A stretch of DNA of 64,000 nt from Enterovirga rhinocerotis (GCF_004363955.1 NZ_SNZR01000011.1:2284346-2348345), one strand, 5' to 3'. Positions 34,859 to 44,504 are shown, numbered from the stretch's first letter. Notes: a model not told the origin generated them from the letters alone. Program-made: numbers and translations.

Positions 34859-36897
34859 GCCCGTGCTCCCGAGAGAAATTGGCGCGACCGATAGGCGCCG
34901 TAGAGCAGCCGTCTCATCCAGAGCGGCTGCGCACGCCCCCAGATCCGCTGCTTCAGCCGCCGCGCGAGGCGCGCGATCCGCGAGGGCGCAGGCCGGACGG
35001 TGCCACGTTCGCCGGGCAGCGGCTCGGCGGAACAGGCGAAGCTGCGCAGAATGTCGGGAGAGAAACGGATGCGCCCGCCCGCCCCCTCCGGCAGCAGCCC
35101 GCGCTCCTTGAGGCCCTCTCGCAGCGAGAGGTACGACGCCGCGTGGCTGTTCCGGCTCTCGAGCGCGATCCGGCCCCAGGCCCCGAGAGCCGCCCGCCGC
35201 TCGGGATCGGCGACGAGAGAGCGGATCGCAGCCGCCATAGCCTCCGGCCGTGGCTCGACCAGAAGGCCCGAGACGCCCTCGATCACGGCACTCGTGAGAC
35301 CCGTCAGGCGATAGGCGATCGTCGGCGTGCCGCAGAGCCCGGCCTCGACCGCCGTCTGGCCGAAGGTCTCGAGCCGGCTCGCGATCACATGGAGGTCGCA
35401 GGCGCCGTACCACGCCGCGAGGGCCGCCTCGTCGGCGATCGGACCCGGCGTGACGAGGTTCGGCAGCGGAAAGGCCGCCGGGTCGTCGATGCGGCCGATC
35501 GCGACGAAGCCGATCCCCGGCGCAGCGACGGCCGCGAGCGCCGCCGCGAGATCGGGGCCGCCCTTGTCCGGCTGGTCGGCAATGACCGCACCGAACAGGA
35601 TCAGGACGTCGTCCGGCGGCAGGCCCAGCCTGCGGCGCAGGGCGGCCTTGTCCGCCGGCGGCCGGAACACCTGGCTCGGAAAGGCGAGTTCGATCCGCGC
35701 GGTCCGGACACCGTCCGGCGCGAAGGCCTCGGCCTGATCGAGCGTCCAATCCGAATTGGCGAGGAGCGTCGTGCCGGAGGCCAGCGTCTCGCGCTTGCGC
35801 GCAAAAAACTCCGCGATCCGGCTTGGCGCGAGTTGCGGATAGAGATCCGGCGTCGGGCAGGCTGCATCGCAGCCCCGCTCGACGATCAGCCGGCATCCGT
35901 CCGGATGGGCGCAGCGGCCCGTCAGCGGGAAGAGGTCGTGCAGCACCGCCGCGACGGGGACATGCGCACCGAGCCGGGACAGGGTGTCGAGGCTTCGCGT
36001 CGCGCCGTGGAGATTGCCGGCCATCACCCAATCGGGCGCGTCGGCGAGGATCGCCGCCTCAATCGTCGGGAATGCATCGGTCCACTCGGCCGCGATCGTC
36101 GGAGAGGCGTCGTTGAACCGGAAGGTCCTCACATCGTGCCCGCCGAAGCGCAGTGCCTCCACCAATCGGCGATGCGCGATCCCGGCCCCGCCGGCCCCGC
36201 CGGCATCGTTGATCGCCGCGATCCGCAGCGGCTTCGGCTGAGCTGCGGCCGCCAGGGACTCGACAGGCCGGACCAGAACCGGCCGCCCGATCCGCGCGAT
36301 GCGCGCACCGGCTCCGGCGATGCGCTGCCACAGATCGCCGACCGCATCTCCGGCGAGAGGCGACACGCCCCCGGCGGCCCGTATGGCTGCGAGGCTGAAC
36401 AGCACGTCGCCTGCCGGCTGGCCGTCCGGCGCAGCGCCGGCGGGATGCTCCAGCATGTCCACCGCGACGGCGGTGCCGTCATGCAGGACGCGCAGCCCAT
36501 GGACGAGCCCTGTCCGCTCCCTCTCGGCGGTGAGGACGAGGGCGGCCAGGGCTCCCGGCGCAAGCCTGTCCCCGGCTTCGAGAACGAGGAGGAAGGAGGC
36601 GCTCGACCGCTCGACCGCTCGCGCCAGCGCTCCCGGCACGGCTGCCGCGACGGGCACGACGCTCGCCGTGGGATAGGCCTGCCGCGCCACCGAGGCCGCG
36701 CTCGCCGCTGCGGCCTCCCCCTGGGCCGCGTTCGCAACGACGAGGATCGCAACCTCGGGCCAGCCGCGTCCGTCCGGCAGCGTCGCCGGCAGAGCGCCGA
36801 TCGGAGCCCAGTCGAGCAAAGCCGAAGACCCGTCCGGCAGAGGCTCCGGCGCAAGGTCCCTATCGGGCTGGAAGAAGGTGGCTCGGGCGGGTGGCAT
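34855..36897 (-). CDS. Two-part glycosyltransferase, GT2-like N-terminus and GT4 C-terminus
   Basis: 680 residues. Residues 1 to about 210 look like a reduced GT-A (family 2) fold: VAILVVANAAQGE, then SFLLVLEAGDRLAPGA in the place of the usual DDD-containing strand. From about 215 (PLRIAAINDAGGAGGAG) a GT4 domain follows, with LFGAVIADQPDKGG and SRLETFGQTAVEAGLCGTP carrying the E-x7-E pattern. The GT2 half lacks an obvious DxD and may be inactive, used for binding or for polymer recognition. ATG at 36897. It is the first gene of a leftward operon, divergent from the flippase gene across a 354-base gap. Confidence 0.8.
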   Translation of the reverse strand: MPPARATFFQPDRDLAPEPLPDGSSALLDWAPIGALPATLPDGRGWPEVAILVVANAAQGEAAAASAASVARQAYPTASVVPVAAAVPGALARAVERSSASFLLVLEAGDRLAPGALAALVLTAERERTGLVHGLRVLHDGTAVAVDMLEHPAGAAPDGQPAGDVLFSLAAIRAAGGVSPLAGDAVGDLWQRIAGAGARIARIGRPVLVRPVESLAAAAQPKPLRIAAINDAGGAGGAGIAHRRLVEALRFGGHDVRTFRFNDASPTIAAEWTDAFPTIEAAILADAPDWVMAGNLHGATRSLDTLSRLGAHVPVAAVLHDLFPLTGRCAHPDGCRLIVERGCDAACPTPDLYPQLAPSRIAEFFARKRETLASGTTLLANSDWTLDQAEAFAPDGVRTARIELAFPSQVFRPPADKAALRRRLGLPPDDVLILFGAVIADQPDKGGPDLAAALAAVAAPGIGFVAIGRIDDPAAFPLPNLVTPGPIADEAALAAWYGACDLHVIASRLETFGQTAVEAGLCGTPTIAYRLTGLTSAVIEGVSGLLVEPRPEAMAAAIRSLVADPERRAALGAWGRIALESRNSHAASYLSLREGLKERGLLPEGAGGRIRFSPDILRSFACSAEPLPGERGTVRPAPSRIARLARRLKQRIWGRAQPLWMRRLLYGAYRSRQFLSGARA

Positions 36898-37251
36898 GGT
36901 CGAAAGCGCGACAATGCGGGAAGCTCCCGCACCGTCTCAGGACGTCCTCTGAGGTATTGTCAGGTTCGATCGCGTCACTATGGAGGCGGGGACCCTAAGG
37001 TTTGGTCCGCATTGCATGCGTTTTTTCCGGCTTCCCGTTGAGGAGGCCTTAACCAAGCCGACCGGCGCCCGCGCTTTCCGGATCACCGTTGGGACGGCGG
37101 TAAGCTGTCCTGCGTCAACTCAAGCCATGTCGCGCAAGCTTTCGGAACGAGGCCCGAGCCTTCGCAAGGCCGTATCGTCGCCTGGCTCGGCCGGACCCAT
37201 GCGCTGCTCCTCCACAGAGCGGCCCCCTTCCGCTGCACGGATGGGCTCGCC
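36898..37251. other. Divergent promoter region of the exopolysaccharide locus
   Basis: 354 bases between the leftward glycosyltransferase operon and the rightward flippase gene. It contains no gene I can support; a 91-codon open frame at 36980-37255 has no family motif and overlaps the flippase start. The stretch TGAGGTATTGTCAGG near 36950 and an AT-richer patch at about 37010-37050 could hold promoter elements, but no clear -35/-10 pair or repeat was seen. Confidence 0.5.
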
Positions 37252-38703
37252 GTGATCCGGCACCATTTCGCCCTTTATCTGGTGGCTCGCGCCAGCGCCG
37301 CCGCGGGCAATCTCGCCGCCATCGCGATCTTCACCCGGCTCGCCGGCCCCGAGATCTACGGCCATTACGTCGTCATGTTCGCCGCCGCCCTCGTCATCAG
37401 CGGGTTCTCGGCGCAATGGATCCGCTACGCCTTCTTCAACAATTACCGATCCGACGACGACCGCGACTTCTTCGCGAGCTTCGTGACGGTCCTGGCCATC
37501 TCGATGGCCGTGACGAGCGCGATCGCCATCCTGGCCTTCGCGCTCGACGGTGTCGGCGCCGTCTTCGCGGCGGGCGCGCTCCTGATCGGCCTCTCGACGG
37601 CCCTGTTCGAGGTGCTGACCGAGGTCTGCCGGACGCGGCTCGAAGCTGGCCGCGCCGCACTCAGCATCATCCTGAAGGCCGCGCTCGTCCTCGCCTTCGG
37701 CACGATCGCGCTCGTCACGGATCGGAGCGCGCTCGCCCTCGCCCTCGGCATCGCGGTGGCCCACCTGATCGCCAGCATCCCGGCCGCGATCACCCTCGGC
37801 CGCCTTCTCGGCGGTCGGCCGACCTGGCTGCACGCGCGCAAGCTCCTGGTCTTCGGCTGGCCGCTGATGCTGTCCTTCGGAATCGGGTCCTTCGCGCAGG
37901 GCGTGGACCGGTTCTTCCTCGCCGGCGCGGAAGGCGCCGCCGTCGTCGGAGCCTATGGCGCGCTGAGCGATCTCGTCCGGGCGAGCTTCGTCATCCTCGC
38001 CGAGAGCATCAGCATGTCCGCCCTGCCGCTGGCGAAGCGCCTGTTCTCCGAACACGACCGGGAGGGGACGGATCGCACGCTGGCGCAGGCCTATTGCGTC
38101 CTCCTCGTGATCGGCGTCTTCATGCTGGCCGCGTTCATCGTCTTCGGACCGCTGATCCTGCCCTTCGTGTTTCCCGCGAGCTTCCTGCACGGATCGGACA
38201 GCCTCCTGCCGGTGATCGCGCTCGCAGCGTTCCTGCTCGTGCTGCGCAACGTCTATCTGGCCCAGATCATCTACTTCACGCGGGCGAGTTGGATGGAACT
38301 CGTGTCCGCCCTGATCCTGACGCTCGTGAATCTCGGCTTCTGCGCGCTGCTCATCCCGCATTACGGGGCGCTCGGCGCCGCGCTCGCCTTTCTCGCGGGC
38401 CAGGTGGCGGCAGGGGCGTTCTTCCTGTTCGCCGGTCCGCGCGACTTCCGCATGCCGACGCCGTTGCGCCCGACCATGGGCGTCCTCGGGGTCGGAGCCG
38501 CCCTCCTTCTCGCATGCCACGGCCTCCGTCTCGCCGATCTCGGCTTTGCGACGACCCTGGGGCTCGAGTTCCTGCTGTTCGTGGCGGCCTTCGCGGCCAC
38601 CGTCCGCGCCTTCGGTCTCCGGTTCTCGATGCTGCGCGCCGCCATCGGCGCCGCGCTGTCCCGGATCGGAGGCGCCGGCCGCCAGGCCCGGCCCGGCGCC
38701 TGA
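37252..38703 (+). CDS. Polysaccharide flippase, Wzx/MOP family
   Basis: 483-residue membrane protein with about fourteen hydrophobic segments spread along its whole length. The N-terminal LYLVARASAAAGNLAAIAIF, TRLAGPEIYGHYV and the later YGALGAALAFLAGQ are typical of oligosaccharide flippases (PST/MOP). It should move the lipid-linked repeat unit across the inner membrane for the polymerase at 30836-32125. The start is a GTG at 37252. It is convergent with the amino-acid binding protein gene, with only 9 bases between the stops. Confidence 0.85.
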   Translation: MIRHHFALYLVARASAAAGNLAAIAIFTRLAGPEIYGHYVVMFAAALVISGFSAQWIRYAFFNNYRSDDDRDFFASFVTVLAISMAVTSAIAILAFALDGVGAVFAAGALLIGLSTALFEVLTEVCRTRLEAGRAALSIILKAALVLAFGTIALVTDRSALALALGIAVAHLIASIPAAITLGRLLGGRPTWLHARKLLVFGWPLMLSFGIGSFAQGVDRFFLAGAEGAAVVGAYGALSDLVRASFVILAESISMSALPLAKRLFSEHDREGTDRTLAQAYCVLLVIGVFMLAAFIVFGPLILPFVFPASFLHGSDSLLPVIALAAFLLVLRNVYLAQIIYFTRASWMELVSALILTLVNLGFCALLIPHYGALGAALAFLAGQVAAGAFFLFAGPRDFRMPTPLRPTMGVLGVGAALLLACHGLRLADLGFATTLGLEFLLFVAAFAATVRAFGLRFSMLRAAIGAALSRIGGAGRQARPGA

Positions 38704-38712
38704 GATCCCGCC

Positions 38713-39888
38713 TCAATTCATCAGATTGCCCGTCGCGGCATCGACCGGAACGATCTTGCCGCCCTTCACATAGGCGAGCGAGAGCCGCACGTTCGAGCCG
38801 CCTCGCTCGTCGACTTCGGTGATGTGGGCCGGATTCCGGCCCGGCGGCAGCGACTTGAAGGCCTCGGTCAGCTTCGCAAGGATCTTCGCCGCATCGCTCG
38901 TCGTGCCCGCGAGCTTCATCGCTTCGGACACGGCGTTGAGCGCGGCGTAGTTGTAGGCCGCCTCGGAGCCCGGATCGCGGTTGTAGGCCTTTCTGAAGCG
39001 GCCGACGAATTCCTGGGTGCCGGGCCGCGGATCGAAGACCGTCGGCAGGACGCCCATCGCCCCTTCGAGCTGCTGATAGCCACCCAGCACATGCGCGATC
39101 TCGTCGAGCTTGGCCTGGTCCATGATCATGAAGCCGCCCTGGAAGCCGAGCTCGCGCGCCTGTTTGATGACGAGCGCGGTCGGTTCCGACGCTCCGCCGA
39201 CGAAGAGGACATCGGGGTTGCCGGCCATCACGCGGCTGACGCCGGAATAGAAGTCGGTGTCCTTATTGTAGGACATCGCGTTCTCGGCGACGACCGTGCC
39301 GCCCGCCTTGGTCCAGGCCGGCTTCATCAGCGCGGCCCAGGCCTTGGCGTAGTCGTGATCGGCCCCCGCCATGCCGAGCTTCTTGCCGAAGGAGCCCATC
39401 GTCGTCTTGATGAAGGGATCGATATAGCCGGCGAAGGAGGGCGGTATGCGGAAGGTGAGCTTGTTCCCGCGCTCGGTCATCTGCGGCACGCTGGTATAGG
39501 CGCCGATCAGGAAGCCGTCCTGCTCGTTGAAGGCCTGCATGGCGAAATTGCCGCCCGAATGCGGGCAGAAGACGACGGGCGCCTTGTACTGGGCCCGGAG
39601 ACGTTTCGCGTTCACCGCCGCTTCGGATGGCGAGTACTTGTCGTCGAGGCCGACGACGGCGATCTTGTGAGGCTTCCCGCCGATCTGCACGCCACCGGAA
39701 TCGTTGATCTCCTTGGCCGACATTTCGAGGCCGGTCAGCGTGTTCTTGCCGTAAAGCGCCGCGCCGCCCGAGAGCGGCCCGGTCCAGCCGATGGTCACGG
39801 TCTCCTGCTGCGCGAAGGCGCCGCGCGTCGTCGCAACCAGAGCCGCGGCGGCCGTGCCCGCCAGGATGTTTCGCCTCGTCCCGATCAT
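38713..39888 (-). CDS. Branched-chain amino acid/amide ABC transporter, periplasmic binding protein
   Basis: 391 residues from the ATG at 39888, which has a strong GGGAGGA site five bases upstream. The N-terminal TRRNILAGTAAAALVATT is a twin-arginine-like signal ending at AFAQQ. The mature part starts TVTIGWTGPLSGGAALYGKN, the typical type I (LivJ-like) fold for amino acids, amides, urea or short organic acids. It is the last gene of the operon livH-livM-livG-livF-SBP. The ligand cannot be predicted from sequence. Confidence 0.87.
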   Translation of the reverse strand: MIGTRRNILAGTAAAALVATTRGAFAQQETVTIGWTGPLSGGAALYGKNTLTGLEMSAKEINDSGGVQIGGKPHKIAVVGLDDKYSPSEAAVNAKRLRAQYKAPVVFCPHSGGNFAMQAFNEQDGFLIGAYTSVPQMTERGNKLTFRIPPSFAGYIDPFIKTTMGSFGKKLGMAGADHDYAKAWAALMKPAWTKAGGTVVAENAMSYNKDTDFYSGVSRVMAGNPDVLFVGGASEPTALVIKQARELGFQGGFMIMDQAKLDEIAHVLGGYQQLEGAMGVLPTVFDPRPGTQEFVGRFRKAYNRDPGSEAAYNYAALNAVSEAMKLAGTTSDAAKILAKLTEAFKSLPPGRNPAHITEVDERGGSNVRLSLAYVKGGKIVPVDAATGNLMN

Positions 39889-39966
39889 CGCGTTCCTCCC
39901 TGTTCCCGCCTCGTTCAAGCTTTCCGCCCTGCCTCCTCTCTTGCGGGAGAAGGCAGCGTCTGGGGG

Positions 39967-40674
39967 TCACGCCCCGATATAGGCCCTCCGGATCCCCTCA
40001 TCCCTCAGCAGCGTCGCGGGCTCGCCCTCCATGACGATGCGACCGTTCTCGAGCACATAGGCGCGGTCCGCGATCTGGAGGGCGGCGAAGGCGTTCTGCT
40101 CGGCGAGGAGCACCGTCGTTCCGGCGGCGTTGATCGCCTTCACCGCTTCCAGCACCTGCTTGACCACGAGCGGGGCGAGGCCGAGCGACGGCTCGTCGAG
40201 CAGGAGCACCTTCGGACGGCCCATCAGCGCGCGGCCGATCGCCACCATCTGCTGCTGTCCGCCGGAGAGCGAGCCCGCCGGATCGTGCCGCTTCTCGCGC
40301 AGGATCGGGAACATCCCGAAGACCTCGTCCAGGATCTCCTCGGACCGCGCGGGGTCCCGGCGATGGACATAGGCCCCGAGCCGCAGGTTCTTCTCGACGC
40401 TCATGCCGGGAAAGAGCTTGCGTCCCTCTGGGCAATGGACCAGCCCCGCCTCGACGATGGCGGACGGTTTCGCGCCGGCGAGATCGCGGCCGCCCAGGCG
40501 GATCGCGCCCGCCTTGAGACGCCGCAGCCCGCTGATGGCGAGGAAGAGCGAGGATTTGCCCGCCCCGTTCGCGCCGAGCATGACCACGAGTTCGCCCGCC
40601 TCGACATGGACCGACACGCCGTCGAGCGCGCGGTAGCTGCCGTAATCGAGCGTCGCGCCCTCACATCGCAGCAT
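39967..40674 (-). CDS. livF: Branched-chain amino acid-type ABC transporter ATPase LivF (operon 1)
   Basis: 235 residues. Walker A is GANGAGKSS, the signature LSGGQQQM and Walker B VLLLDEPSLGLAP. The C-terminal LEQNAFAALQIADRAYVLENG is typical of LivF. The start ATG at 40674 lies inside the end of livG (14-base overlap), showing a tightly packed operon. It energises import together with livG and the permeases. Confidence 0.93.
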   Translation of the reverse strand: MLRCEGATLDYGSYRALDGVSVHVEAGELVVMLGANGAGKSSLFLAISGLRRLKAGAIRLGGRDLAGAKPSAIVEAGLVHCPEGRKLFPGMSVEKNLRLGAYVHRRDPARSEEILDEVFGMFPILREKRHDPAGSLSGGQQQMVAIGRALMGRPKVLLLDEPSLGLAPLVVKQVLEAVKAINAAGTTVLLAEQNAFAALQIADRAYVLENGRIVMEGEPATLLRDEGIRRAYIGA

Positions 40675-41446
40675 GGCCGGCTCCGGCGAGTGCGAAATCG
40701 GCCCCCAGATAGGCCTCGATCACCTTGGGGTCGCGCGAGACCTCGCCCGGCGTGCCTTCGGCGATCTTCTCGCCGTGGTCGAGGACGACCACCTTGTCGG
40801 CGAGGCCCATCACCATCCCCATCTTGTGCTCGATCAGCCCGACCGTGAGGCCGCTCTCGGCCATCTTGCGGATGAGGCGGGCGAGCCCGGCGGTCTCCTC
40901 CGGATTGACGCCGCCCGCCGGCTCGTCGAGCAGAACGATGCGGGGCTCGGTCGCGAGCGCGAGGGCGAAGGCGACGCGCTTCTTCTCCTCCTGGCTGATA
41001 TCGGCGACGACGCGGTCGGCCGCATGGTCGAGCCCCACGAAGGACAGCGCCTCCTCAGCCTTGCGGCGGCATTCGCGGTTATCCGCCCTCGCCCGCGCGG
41101 TATTGAGGATCGCGTCGAGCAGGGTCGAGCGCGTTCGCAGACGATGGCCGACGATCAGGTTGTCGAGGACGCTCTCGTCCTCGAACAGCGTCGTCGTCTG
41201 GAAGCTCCGCGCGAGGCCGAGCATCGCCATGCGGTCCGGCCGCATTCCCGTCACGTCCTCGCCGTCGAGGCGCACGATGCCCTCGGTCGGCCGGTAGGCC
41301 CCCGCGACGAGGTTGAAGAAGGTGGTCTTGCCGGCACCGTTGGGGCCGATCACGGCCGTGATCCGGCCGCGCTCGAAGCTCGTCGAGACGTCCTTCACCG
41401 CGGCGAGGCCGCCGAACCGCTTCGTCAGACCCGAGACCTCAAGCAT
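40661..41446 (-). CDS. livG: Branched-chain amino acid-type ABC transporter ATPase LivG (operon 1)
   Basis: 261 residues from the ATG at 41446 (MLEVSGLTKRFGG); earlier in-frame starts would run back into livM. Walker A is GPNGAGKTT, Walker B is IVLLDEPAGGVNP, and the signature is ISQEEKKR rather than the usual LSGGQQ, a common LivG variation. The C-terminal EAYLGADFA is typical of the subfamily. It overlaps livM by eight bases and livF by fourteen. Confidence 0.9.
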   Translation of the reverse strand: MLEVSGLTKRFGGLAAVKDVSTSFERGRITAVIGPNGAGKTTFFNLVAGAYRPTEGIVRLDGEDVTGMRPDRMAMLGLARSFQTTTLFEDESVLDNLIVGHRLRTRSTLLDAILNTARARADNRECRRKAEEALSFVGLDHAADRVVADISQEEKKRVAFALALATEPRIVLLDEPAGGVNPEETAGLARLIRKMAESGLTVGLIEHKMGMVMGLADKVVVLDHGEKIAEGTPGEVSRDPKVIEAYLGADFALAGAGHAAM

Positions 41447-42464
41447 GGGCCGGCGCCTTCCGGCCGTCTGCCGACGCGTCGGCTTCGGCCTGCTCGCGCC
41501 GGGCGGCACTGGCCCGCTCGCCGGCCTCGCGCGCCTGCCGCGCCTTGAGCGTGCCGATGATGCCCTTCGGCATGAACATGACGAGGAGGATCAGGAGGGG
41601 TCCGAAGACCAGCAGCCGGTAATCCTGGAGGAATTGCAGCGACTGCGTCGCCCAGGTGAGCATGATGGCTCCGATGACGGGGCCCGACAGCGTGCCGAGG
41701 CCGCCGACCAGGATGAAGGCGATCATGTCGAAGGCGTTCGTCTCGGCGGCGATGGAGGGGCCGAGGAAGCGCACGAAGCCGGCATAGAGCGCGCCGGCGA
41801 AGCCGGCATAGGCGACCGAGATCACGAACGAGAGGACCTTCGTGCGCATGAGCGGCACGCCGAGCGCCTCGGCCAGCGGCTCGCCGTTGCGGATGGCCAT
41901 GAAGGCGCGCCCGGTCAGCGAATGGACGATGCGGTCCATCACGACGAGCGCGAGGGCCAGCATCGCGAGGATGAGGTAGTATTGCGCGAGGGTCGTGTCG
42001 AACCGGATCGGCCCGATCCCGGTCGGCGCGGGGATCCCCATGATGCCGACGACGCCGTGGGTCAGCCCGTCCCATTTCTCGATCACGAGCCAGACGATGA
42101 TGCCGATGCAGAGGGTGAAGATCGAGAAGTAATGGTGCTTGAGCCGGAGCGAGATGATGCCGGCGACGAACCCCAGCGCCGCCGCGTTCACGCCCGCCAG
42201 CAGGAAGGCGATCCAGTACGGCACCCCGTAATCGACCGTGAGGATCCCGACCGTGTAGGCGCCGATCGCCATGAAGGCGGCATGGGCGAGGTTGAGATGG
42301 CCCGTATAGCCGAGCATCAGGTTCAGCCCGAGCGCGGCGATGGCGTAGATATAGGCCAACGCCATCACGTAGACGAAGTAGTCGTTCGGCACGACGAAGG
42401 GATAGACGAGCCCCGCGAGGATCGCGGCGACGGCGAGGGTCCTGCGGCTCAGCAGCCCGCTCAT
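41439..42464 (-). CDS. livM: Branched-chain amino acid-type ABC transporter permease LivM (operon 1)
   Basis: 341 residues, eight to ten hydrophobic segments. Typical LivM blocks are GLNLMLGYTGHLNLAHAAFM, ISLRLKHHYFSIFTL and AILVGGLGTLSGP-like FILVGGLGTLSGP. ATG at 42464 overlaps the livH stop in an ATGA; upstream codons in the same frame belong to livH territory and are not part of it. The last 40 residues are Ala/Glu/Arg-rich and probably cytoplasmic. Confidence 0.92.
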   Translation of the reverse strand: MSGLLSRRTLAVAAILAGLVYPFVVPNDYFVYVMALAYIYAIAALGLNLMLGYTGHLNLAHAAFMAIGAYTVGILTVDYGVPYWIAFLLAGVNAAALGFVAGIISLRLKHHYFSIFTLCIGIIVWLVIEKWDGLTHGVVGIMGIPAPTGIGPIRFDTTLAQYYLILAMLALALVVMDRIVHSLTGRAFMAIRNGEPLAEALGVPLMRTKVLSFVISVAYAGFAGALYAGFVRFLGPSIAAETNAFDMIAFILVGGLGTLSGPVIGAIMLTWATQSLQFLQDYRLLVFGPLLILLVMFMPKGIIGTLKARQAREAGERASAARREQAEADASADGRKAPAHA

Positions 42465-43336
42465 CGCGCATAGCCCGGAAACAGGCCCTCGGGCCGGAGC
42501 GACAGGATCAGGACCAGCGCCGCGAAGGCGATCACGTCCTTCATGTCGGTCGAGACGTAGAAGGCGCCGAAGCTCTCGACGAGCCCGATCACCATCCCGC
42601 CGAGAATGGCCCCCGGCACCGAGCCCATCCCGCCGAGGATGATGATGACGAAGGCCTTGAGGATCACGAGATTGCCCATGGCGGGGAAGATCAGGCTGAT
42701 CGGCACGAACAGCACCGCCGCGACGGCGGCGAGCGCACCCGAGATCGCGAAGGTGATCATCGAGACGCGGGTGAGGTCGATCCCGACCAGCGAGGCCCCT
42801 TCCCTGTTCTGCGCCATGGCGATGATGGTCGCGCCCGTCGTCGTGCGGGTGAGGAAGAGGTGCAGCGCGATCATCAGCACCACCGCCCCGGCGATGATGA
42901 TGCCGCGCTGGATCGGCATGACGAGGCCGGCATTGATTCGCAGCCATTGCCAGATGCCGGGATAGGGCTCGCGCAGACGGTGGAAATCGGCGCCCCAGAT
43001 GGCCTGGGCGATGGCCTCGATCAGGAGGAGGAGGCCGATCGCCGCGATCATGTCGTGAAGGGGTGGCTTGTCCCGCAGCCGGCTGAAGACCAGGCGCTCG
43101 CTGAGCACCGCGATCCCCGCCGTGACCACGGCCGCGAAGACGAGCGCGACCCAGTAATTCGCCCCGAGGGCCGTCGAGGCGAAGAAGGCCGCATAGGCCC
43201 CCGCCATGAACAGCGCGCCATGCGAGAAGTTCGGGATGTGGAGGATGCCGTAGACAAGCGTGAGGCCGAGCGCGACGAGGCTGTAGACGCTCCCGAGCGT
43301 GAGCCCGTTCAGGACCTGCTGGAAGAACAGCGACAC
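42461..43336 (-). CDS. livH: Branched-chain amino acid-type ABC transporter permease LivH (operon 1)
   Basis: 291 residues from a GTG at 43336, chosen because GAGGGAGGG stands nine bases before it and the product then begins [19 protein letters not shown], the normal LivH start. A GTG at 43369 would add eleven residues. Eight or so hydrophobic segments follow, with [15 protein letters not shown] and [15 protein letters not shown] in the expected places. First gene of the leftward operon, divergent from trmD across 230 bases. Confidence 0.9.
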   Translation of the reverse strand: MSLFFQQVLNGLTLGSVYSLVALGLTLVYGILHIPNFSHGALFMAGAYAAFFASTALGANYWVALVFAAVVTAGIAVLSERLVFSRLRDKPPLHDMIAAIGLLLLIEAIAQAIWGADFHRLREPYPGIWQWLRINAGLVMPIQRGIIIAGAVVLMIALHLFLTRTTTGATIIAMAQNREGASLVGIDLTRVSMITFAISGALAAVAAVLFVPISLIFPAMGNLVILKAFVIIILGGMGSVPGAILGGMVIGLVESFGAFYVSTDMKDVIAFAALVLILSLRPEGLFPGYAR

Positions 43337-43566
43337 GCGGCCGAACCCTCCCTCGGCCGCATGATCCACGGTCCCGCCGCCGCTCGACGCGGCGTCGGAC
43401 CGGGAACCTCGGGCCTCTCTCCCGCCCCCGGCATCGCCGCGGGCACGGGGCCGTCTTTGCGGCCTCCGGAAGAAAGCTTGTCATCGGCGTCCGGCCCGGT
43501 CAATCAGGCAAACCGGCCGGCCGGCCCTCCTTTGGTCTGAGGCCCGGCGCTCTCGCCGCACCGCGC

Positions 43567-44310
43567 ATGTCCACATCCCCGGGACCGAACATCGTGACCC
43601 TTCCCGCCGATCCGGCGCAGCCTGCGCTCTGGCGCGCCTCCGTCGTCACTCTCTTCCCCCAGATGTTCCCGGGGCCGCTCGGCCTGTCGCTCGCGGGCGA
43701 CGCCCTGCGGCGCGAAGTCTGGTCGCTGTCGACGCAGGACCTGCGCGAACACGGGCTCGGCCGCCACCGCGCGGTCGACGACACGCCGGCGGGCGGCGGG
43801 CCCGGCATGGTCCTGCGCGCGGACGTTCTTGCCGCGGCGATCGATGGGGCCTCGGGTCCGGACGACCCGCGCCCCCGCCTCCTCCTCTCGCCGCGCGGCA
43901 GGCCCCTGACCCAGGCGCGGGTGCGCGACCTCGCCGCCGGTCCGGGCGTCCTCCTCGTCTGCGGCCGCTTCGAGGGGGTGGACGAGCGCGTCATCGAAGG
44001 GCGCGGGCTCGAGGAGGTCTCGATCGGCGACTACATCCTCTCGGGGGGAGAGCTCGCGGCGCTCGTGCTGCTCGACGCCTGCATCCGGCTCCTGCCCGGC
44101 GTCATGGGCAAGGACGAGTCGGGCACGGAGGAGAGCTTCGAATCCGGCCTTCTCGAATACCCCCACTACACCCGCCCGCGCGACTGGGAGGGGCGCGGCA
44201 TCCCGGAGGTCCTGACGGGCGGCAACCACAAGGCCATCGCGGCCTGGCGCCGCGAGCAATCCCTCCGCCTGACCAAGGCCCGCCGACCCGATCTCCTCGA
44301 TCCGGCATAG
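43567..44310 (+). CDS. trmD: tRNA (guanine(37)-N1)-methyltransferase
   Basis: 247-residue SPOUT-class enzyme that methylates G37 next to the anticodon of tRNAs reading CNN codons, preventing frameshifts. Landmarks are [27 protein letters not shown], the knotted SAM site [15 protein letters not shown] and [15 protein letters not shown] with the catalytic Asp nearby (GKDESG, about 180). An extra 20-residue N-terminus precedes the core. In most bacteria trmD lies in rpsP-rimM-trmD-rplS; here it stands alone between a liv operon and hydantoinase genes. Confidence 0.95.
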   Translation: MSTSPGPNIVTLPADPAQPALWRASVVTLFPQMFPGPLGLSLAGDALRREVWSLSTQDLREHGLGRHRAVDDTPAGGGPGMVLRADVLAAAIDGASGPDDPRPRLLLSPRGRPLTQARVRDLAAGPGVLLVCGRFEGVDERVIEGRGLEEVSIGDYILSGGELAALVLLDACIRLLPGVMGKDESGTEESFESGLLEYPHYTRPRDWEGRGIPEVLTGGNHKAIAAWRREQSLRLTKARRPDLLDPA

Positions 44311-44422
44311 GGGCCGCGTGAGAGCGCCCGGGCGGCGGGGCCGATGGGCCTGTCGTGCCCGATCATGGCTCGGATGAAGGTCGGCGCACCTGCCCGGCGA
44401 GGGTCCCCGACTGGATGGCGCC

Positions 44423-44447
44423 GTGAAAACGCGAGAATATAATTCAC
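44423..44447. promoter_or_regulatory. 25-bp inverted repeat before hyuA, copy 1 of a shared operator
   Basis: GTGAAAA at 44423-44429 and AATTCAC at 44441-44447; the dyad extends one base each side as CGTGAA/TTCACG (44422-44448). It lies 58 bases before the hyuA start. The same spaced motif occurs at 52887-52911 and 53853-53877, before the other two units of the proposed regulon. Confidence 0.65.
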
Positions 44448-44504
44448 GAACACAAAAAAATGGCCCATGAATTGCTGCGGGGAGTTTGGGCAGAAGGGCA
44501 GGCA

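Noticed and set aside
41439..43484. A single 681-codon frame that would fuse livM with upstream sequence
   Set aside because: The part before 42464 is the antisense-like reading of livH in another frame; livM proper begins at the ATG that overlaps the livH stop.
43337..43566. A fourth copy of the 25-bp operator before the first liv operon
   Set aside because: No GTGAAA-N13-TTC pattern is present in this gap, so operon 1 is not placed in the regulon.
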